The notes beneath the pieces were generated by a model. It had not been told where the DNA came from. It searched no databases and worked only from the letters and a program-made list of their open reading frames with translations. Positions 7,128 through 9,170 of a stretch of DNA of 9,170 nucleotides are shown here, piece by piece; position 1 is the stretch's first letter; each line of letters starts with the position of its first letter. Source of the stretch: Gammaproteobacteria bacterium (GTDB taxonomy: Bacteria; Pseudomonadota; Gammaproteobacteria; Ga0077536); NCBI GenBank assembly GCA_003540955.1, contig DPMX01000129.1:1-9170 (forward strand), read 5' to 3'. Position numbers and translations under genes: made by a program.

Positions 7128-7610
7128 ATGGTAGCGTCAACGGTGCGACTATTCTACGAGCTGTACGACTTCTATGCGCGTTATACCGAAGTGCTTGACG
7201 ACGGCCCGCTTGAATGCTGGCCCAAGTTTTTTACCGAACAGTGCATGTACCAAATCATTCCGCGTGATAACTACGATCGTGGTCTCCGTGTGGCTATCAT
7301 GCGTTGCGAAAGTCGCGCGATGATTGAGGACCGGGTCACAGCAGTGAACGAAACCATGATGTATGAGCCACGCTATTTACGCCATCATACGACCGATATT
7401 CGAATCGAAGACTCAGCCGACAGGGATGTTGTTGCGCGAGCTAACTTCTCTGTTATTGAGACGCTGCCAGATGAGCTACCGCGTATTTTAATGGTGGGAC
7501 GCTACCTCGATCGCCTCGTCCGATCAGACGCATTCGGTTGGCAATTCAAGGAGAAGCTGTGCGTGTTCGACTCGGTGCTGGTGCCGAACTCGATCGTGTT
7601 TCCGGTCTAG
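7128..7610 (+). CDS. aromatic-ring-hydroxylating oxygenase, small (beta) subunit
   Basis: The 160-residue product has the usual length and pattern of the NTF2-like beta subunit of Rieske oxygenases: FYARYTEVLDDGPLECWP near the start, then FFTEQCMYQIIPRDNYDRG, CESRAMIEDRVTA, PRYLRHH and the ending VPNSIVFPV. These resemble NagH and anthranilate dioxygenase small subunits. The subunit has no cofactor; it forms an alpha3beta3 complex with the upstream large subunit in most relatives and is mainly structural. It starts four bases after the alpha stop and is certainly in the same transcript. The MarR gene begins two bases after its stop. Confidence 0.9.
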   Translation: MVASTVRLFYELYDFYARYTEVLDDGPLECWPKFFTEQCMYQIIPRDNYDRGLRVAIMRCESRAMIEDRVTAVNETMMYEPRYLRHHTTDIRIEDSADRDVVARANFSVIETLPDELPRILMVGRYLDRLVRSDAFGWQFKEKLCVFDSVLVPNSIVFPV

Positions 7611-7612
7611 TA

Positions 7613-8095
7613 ATGGGTAACTCTGATGAGGTAGTGGAAAGGGATCAGCCCAATACAATCAATTTCCCACTTAAGGCAAGCATCGGGGCGTTGGTCCGCT
7701 TTACCCATAGGGCATTTACTGATGATCTACAGGCTCACTTGTTGGAACATCGAGTAAATGTTGGGATGTGGTATTTCCTTCGCGCCTTGTGGGAGGAGGA
7801 CGGGCTTACTCAGCGCGAGCTTAGCCGTTTGATCGGAGTAACTGAGCCGACGGCCTTGCAGCAACTTCGGAAGATGCAAGCCAAGGGCTTGATCGAGCGG
7901 CGACCGTCACACAGTGACAAGCGTAAAGTGCATATTTTTCTCACACCTGAAGGGTGGTCGTTACGACGCAAACTTATGCCTTATGTCATGGAGGTCAATG
8001 AGGTGGCTCTCGCCGGTTTAAATGCAGGTGAAATTAGGCACCTGCGTGAGATACTGAACAAGGTAAGGGATAACTTGCAGCGACGTAATACTTAG
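7613..8095 (+). CDS. MarR-family transcriptional regulator
   Basis: This encodes 160 residues. The winged-helix DNA-binding domain is clear at about residues 65-114: LTQRELSRLIGVTEPTA is the helix-turn-helix, KGLIERRPSHSDKRK is the region leading into the wing with its Asp/Arg pattern, and FLTPEG closes the wing. The flanking helices would form the dimer interface. MarR proteins bind short palindromes as dimers and usually release DNA when they bind a phenolic or aromatic acid, which fits control of this cluster. The gene starts two bases after the beta subunit stop with no ribosome binding site, so it is probably translated by coupling and autoregulated with the oxygenase. A longer frame from TTG 7538 would lie inside the beta gene and is not preferred. 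Whether it represses or activates cannot be told from sequence. Confidence 0.88.
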   Translation: MGNSDEVVERDQPNTINFPLKASIGALVRFTHRAFTDDLQAHLLEHRVNVGMWYFLRALWEEDGLTQRELSRLIGVTEPTALQQLRKMQAKGLIERRPSHSDKRKVHIFLTPEGWSLRRKLMPYVMEVNEVALAGLNAGEIRHLREILNKVRDNLQRRNT

Positions 8096-8197
8096 CACAG
8101 CTGCATTTAACGCGCTATAAATCGGCTAGCGCAAGAAAAATAGTGTTATTTAGAATGCATATATATACAGCCCTTGCGGAGATTCAATTCTGCATTG
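8096..8197. promoter_or_regulatory. promoter/operator region upstream of the SDR gene
   Basis: The first break in the otherwise tight operon. TTAGCA (8092-8097) and TATAAA (8116-8121) make a sigma-70-like pair with an 18-base spacer. A perfect dyad of GCGCTA (8112-8117) and TAGCGC (8127-8132) around a nine-base centre overlaps that -10. The hexamer TGCATT or its complement occurs three times (8102-8107, 8154-8159 inverted, 8191-8196). An AT-rich patch, ATATATATA, lies at 8159-8167. The layout suggests separate, repressible transcription of the SDR and transporter genes. Confidence 0.42.
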
Positions 8198-8983
8198 ATG
8201 GTGGGGTACGATATCGTGAGCGAACGATTTGATTTAAGCAACCGAGTTGTCATTATCACTGGGGCGGGCCAGGGCATTGGGCGGGCGTTTGCGCAAGCGT
8301 TCGCCGCCGCCGGCGCTATTCCCGTGATTGCTGAGTTAAAAGCAGACGCTGGCGAATCTGTAGCTGAAGGGATCCGTGAAACCGGTGCCCAGGCGCTTGC
8401 TGTTGCGACCGATGTTGGTGACGAGCAATCGACACTCGCTCTCGCGGCCGTGGTTCAAGAGCGGTTCGGACGCATTGATGGGTTGATCAATAATGCCGGT
8501 ATATTTTCGACGATCAAGATGCGCTCGTTCTCAGAGATCCCGCTTGCCGAATGGAATCAGATCATGCACGTCAATGTAACTGGAGTATTTTTGATGACCC
8601 GGGCGGTGGCTCCTATGATGAAGAAGCAAAGGTTTGGCCGGATAATCAACATTTCTTCGGCCGCTGTGACGATGGGGCGCAGTGGGTATCTGCATTACAT
8701 CGCCTCGAAGTCGGCTCTCCTTGGCATGTCACGGAGCCTTGCACACGAGCTCGGTGGCGACGGCGTGACTGTCAATTCACTTCTGCCCGGGGCCACCGAT
8801 ACCGAGGTCGAACGCGCTACTGTGAGTCCTGAGCAAAGAAAGGCCATGTTAGCGATGCGCAGTGTTTCCCGTGCTGAAACACCAGAAGATTTAGTCGGGA
8901 CGGCACTATTTTTGGCCAGTCCCGATAGCGCGTTCCTGACAGGTCAATCGCTTACTGTGGATGGTGGTTTGACGCATCTTTGA
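8198..8983 (+). CDS. SDR-family NAD(P)-dependent dehydrogenase/reductase
   Basis: This 261-residue classical short-chain dehydrogenase has all expected motifs: TGAGQGIG cofactor loop (residues 21-28), INNAG (NNAG at 98-101), catalytic Asn126 in HVNVTG, Ser153/154 in NISSA, Tyr167 and Lys171 in YIASK, and PGATDTE after the active site. An acidic residue at the end of the second beta strand (Glu46 in VIAEL) points to NAD(H) rather than NADP(H). It would oxidise an alcohol or reduce a ketone, possibly a side chain or intermediate of the aromatic substrate; a cis-dihydrodiol dehydrogenase role is possible but not shown. The start is uncertain: ATG 8198 has no well-placed ribosome binding site, while GTG 8216 has GGTGGGG nine bases upstream and gives a typical short N-terminus (SERFDLSNRV). 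The next gene begins 12 bases after its stop, so the two are co-transcribed. Confidence 0.88.
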   Translation: MVGYDIVSERFDLSNRVVIITGAGQGIGRAFAQAFAAAGAIPVIAELKADAGESVAEGIRETGAQALAVATDVGDEQSTLALAAVVQERFGRIDGLINNAGIFSTIKMRSFSEIPLAEWNQIMHVNVTGVFLMTRAVAPMMKKQRFGRIINISSAAVTMGRSGYLHYIASKSALLGMSRSLAHELGGDGVTVNSLLPGATDTEVERATVSPEQRKAMLAMRSVSRAETPEDLVGTALFLASPDSAFLTGQSLTVDGGLTHL

Positions 8984-8995
8984 GAGACGACTCGA

Positions 8996-9170
8996 ATGAT
9001 AAAAAAGTTGTTGTGGTCCGTACTTAGCATATTTTTCGTGGCTGCGAGTGTCGATGCGGAAGAATTTCATTTGCTATCTAGTTGGTCGTCCGCGTACGTT
9101 GGCCATGCAGAAATAGCCGGACGTTTTGTCGAACAACTAAAGCGTAGCTCGAACGGCGAAATAACAGTCC
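8996..9170 (+). CDS. TRAP transporter solute-binding protein (DctP-like), 3' end missing
   Basis: Only the first 58 codons are in the window. Residues 1-21 are a signal peptide: MIKK, then a hydrophobic stretch LLWSVLSIFFVAAS, with probable cleavage after VDA. The mature start, EEFHLLSSWS followed by GHAEIAGRFVEQLKRSSNGEITV, matches the opening strand and helix of DctP-type periplasmic binding proteins, which capture organic acids and pass them to a DctQ/DctM membrane pair. The gene starts 12 bases after the SDR stop, with GAGAG at the SDR stop as a weak ribosome binding site. Its place suggests uptake of the aromatic acid or a related carboxylate used by this cluster. With only the N-terminus visible, another exported binding-protein family is not excluded. 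Confidence 0.75.
   Translation, partial: MIKKLLWSVLSIFFVAASVDAEEFHLLSSWSSAYVGHAEIAGRFVEQLKRSSNGEITV

Noticed and set aside
7538..7612. N-terminal extension of the MarR protein from TTG 7538
   Set aside because: It would overlap the beta subunit gene by about 70 bases, start at a rare codon and add residues unlike MarR proteins; ATG 7613 gives a normal length.
8112..8132. The 6+6 dyad as a terminator of the oxygenase-marR transcript
   Set aside because: The sequence after the stem is A-rich rather than T-rich on the + strand, so an operator is the better reading.

Overview
The window looks like chromosomal DNA of a Pseudomonadota bacterium, most likely an environmental gammaproteobacterium. 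This rests on family resemblance of the proteins (a presequence-protease-like M16C peptidase, NagG/NagH-type Rieske oxygenase subunits, a TRAP uptake protein) and on base composition near 50% G+C judged by eye. No phage, insertion sequence, CRISPR, rRNA or tRNA signal was found. The first and last genes are cut by the window edges.

Left part (1-4653, all + strand): a large M16C metallopeptidase that enters the window just after its expected zinc motif; a 360-base stretch with only very small ORFs, one behind a very strong ribosome binding site; then a tight two-gene unit of an APH/NahK-fold small-molecule kinase and a short predicted lipoprotein that overlap by ATGA. This part shows no functional link to the right part.

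Right part (4654-9170): an aromatic-acid catabolic cluster. A bicupin ring-cleavage-type dioxygenase (- strand) is divergent from an operon encoding the large and small subunits of a salicylate 5-hydroxylase / anthranilate dioxygenase-type Rieske oxygenase, followed directly by a MarR-family regulator. A 102-base regulatory gap with a promoter-like sequence and a perfect 6+6 dyad separates these from an SDR dehydrogenase and the start of a TRAP transporter solute-binding protein.

The simplest reading, which is inference, is uptake of an aromatic acid by the TRAP system, ring hydroxylation by the Rieske enzyme (for example salicylate to gentisate), ring opening by the divergent bicupin enzyme, SDR action on a substrate or intermediate, and control by the MarR protein. 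Two points depart from the textbook version. The bicupin enzyme carries its apparent metal-binding histidines in the second cupin and has lost them in the first. No ferredoxin or reductase for the Rieske oxygenase lies in the window.
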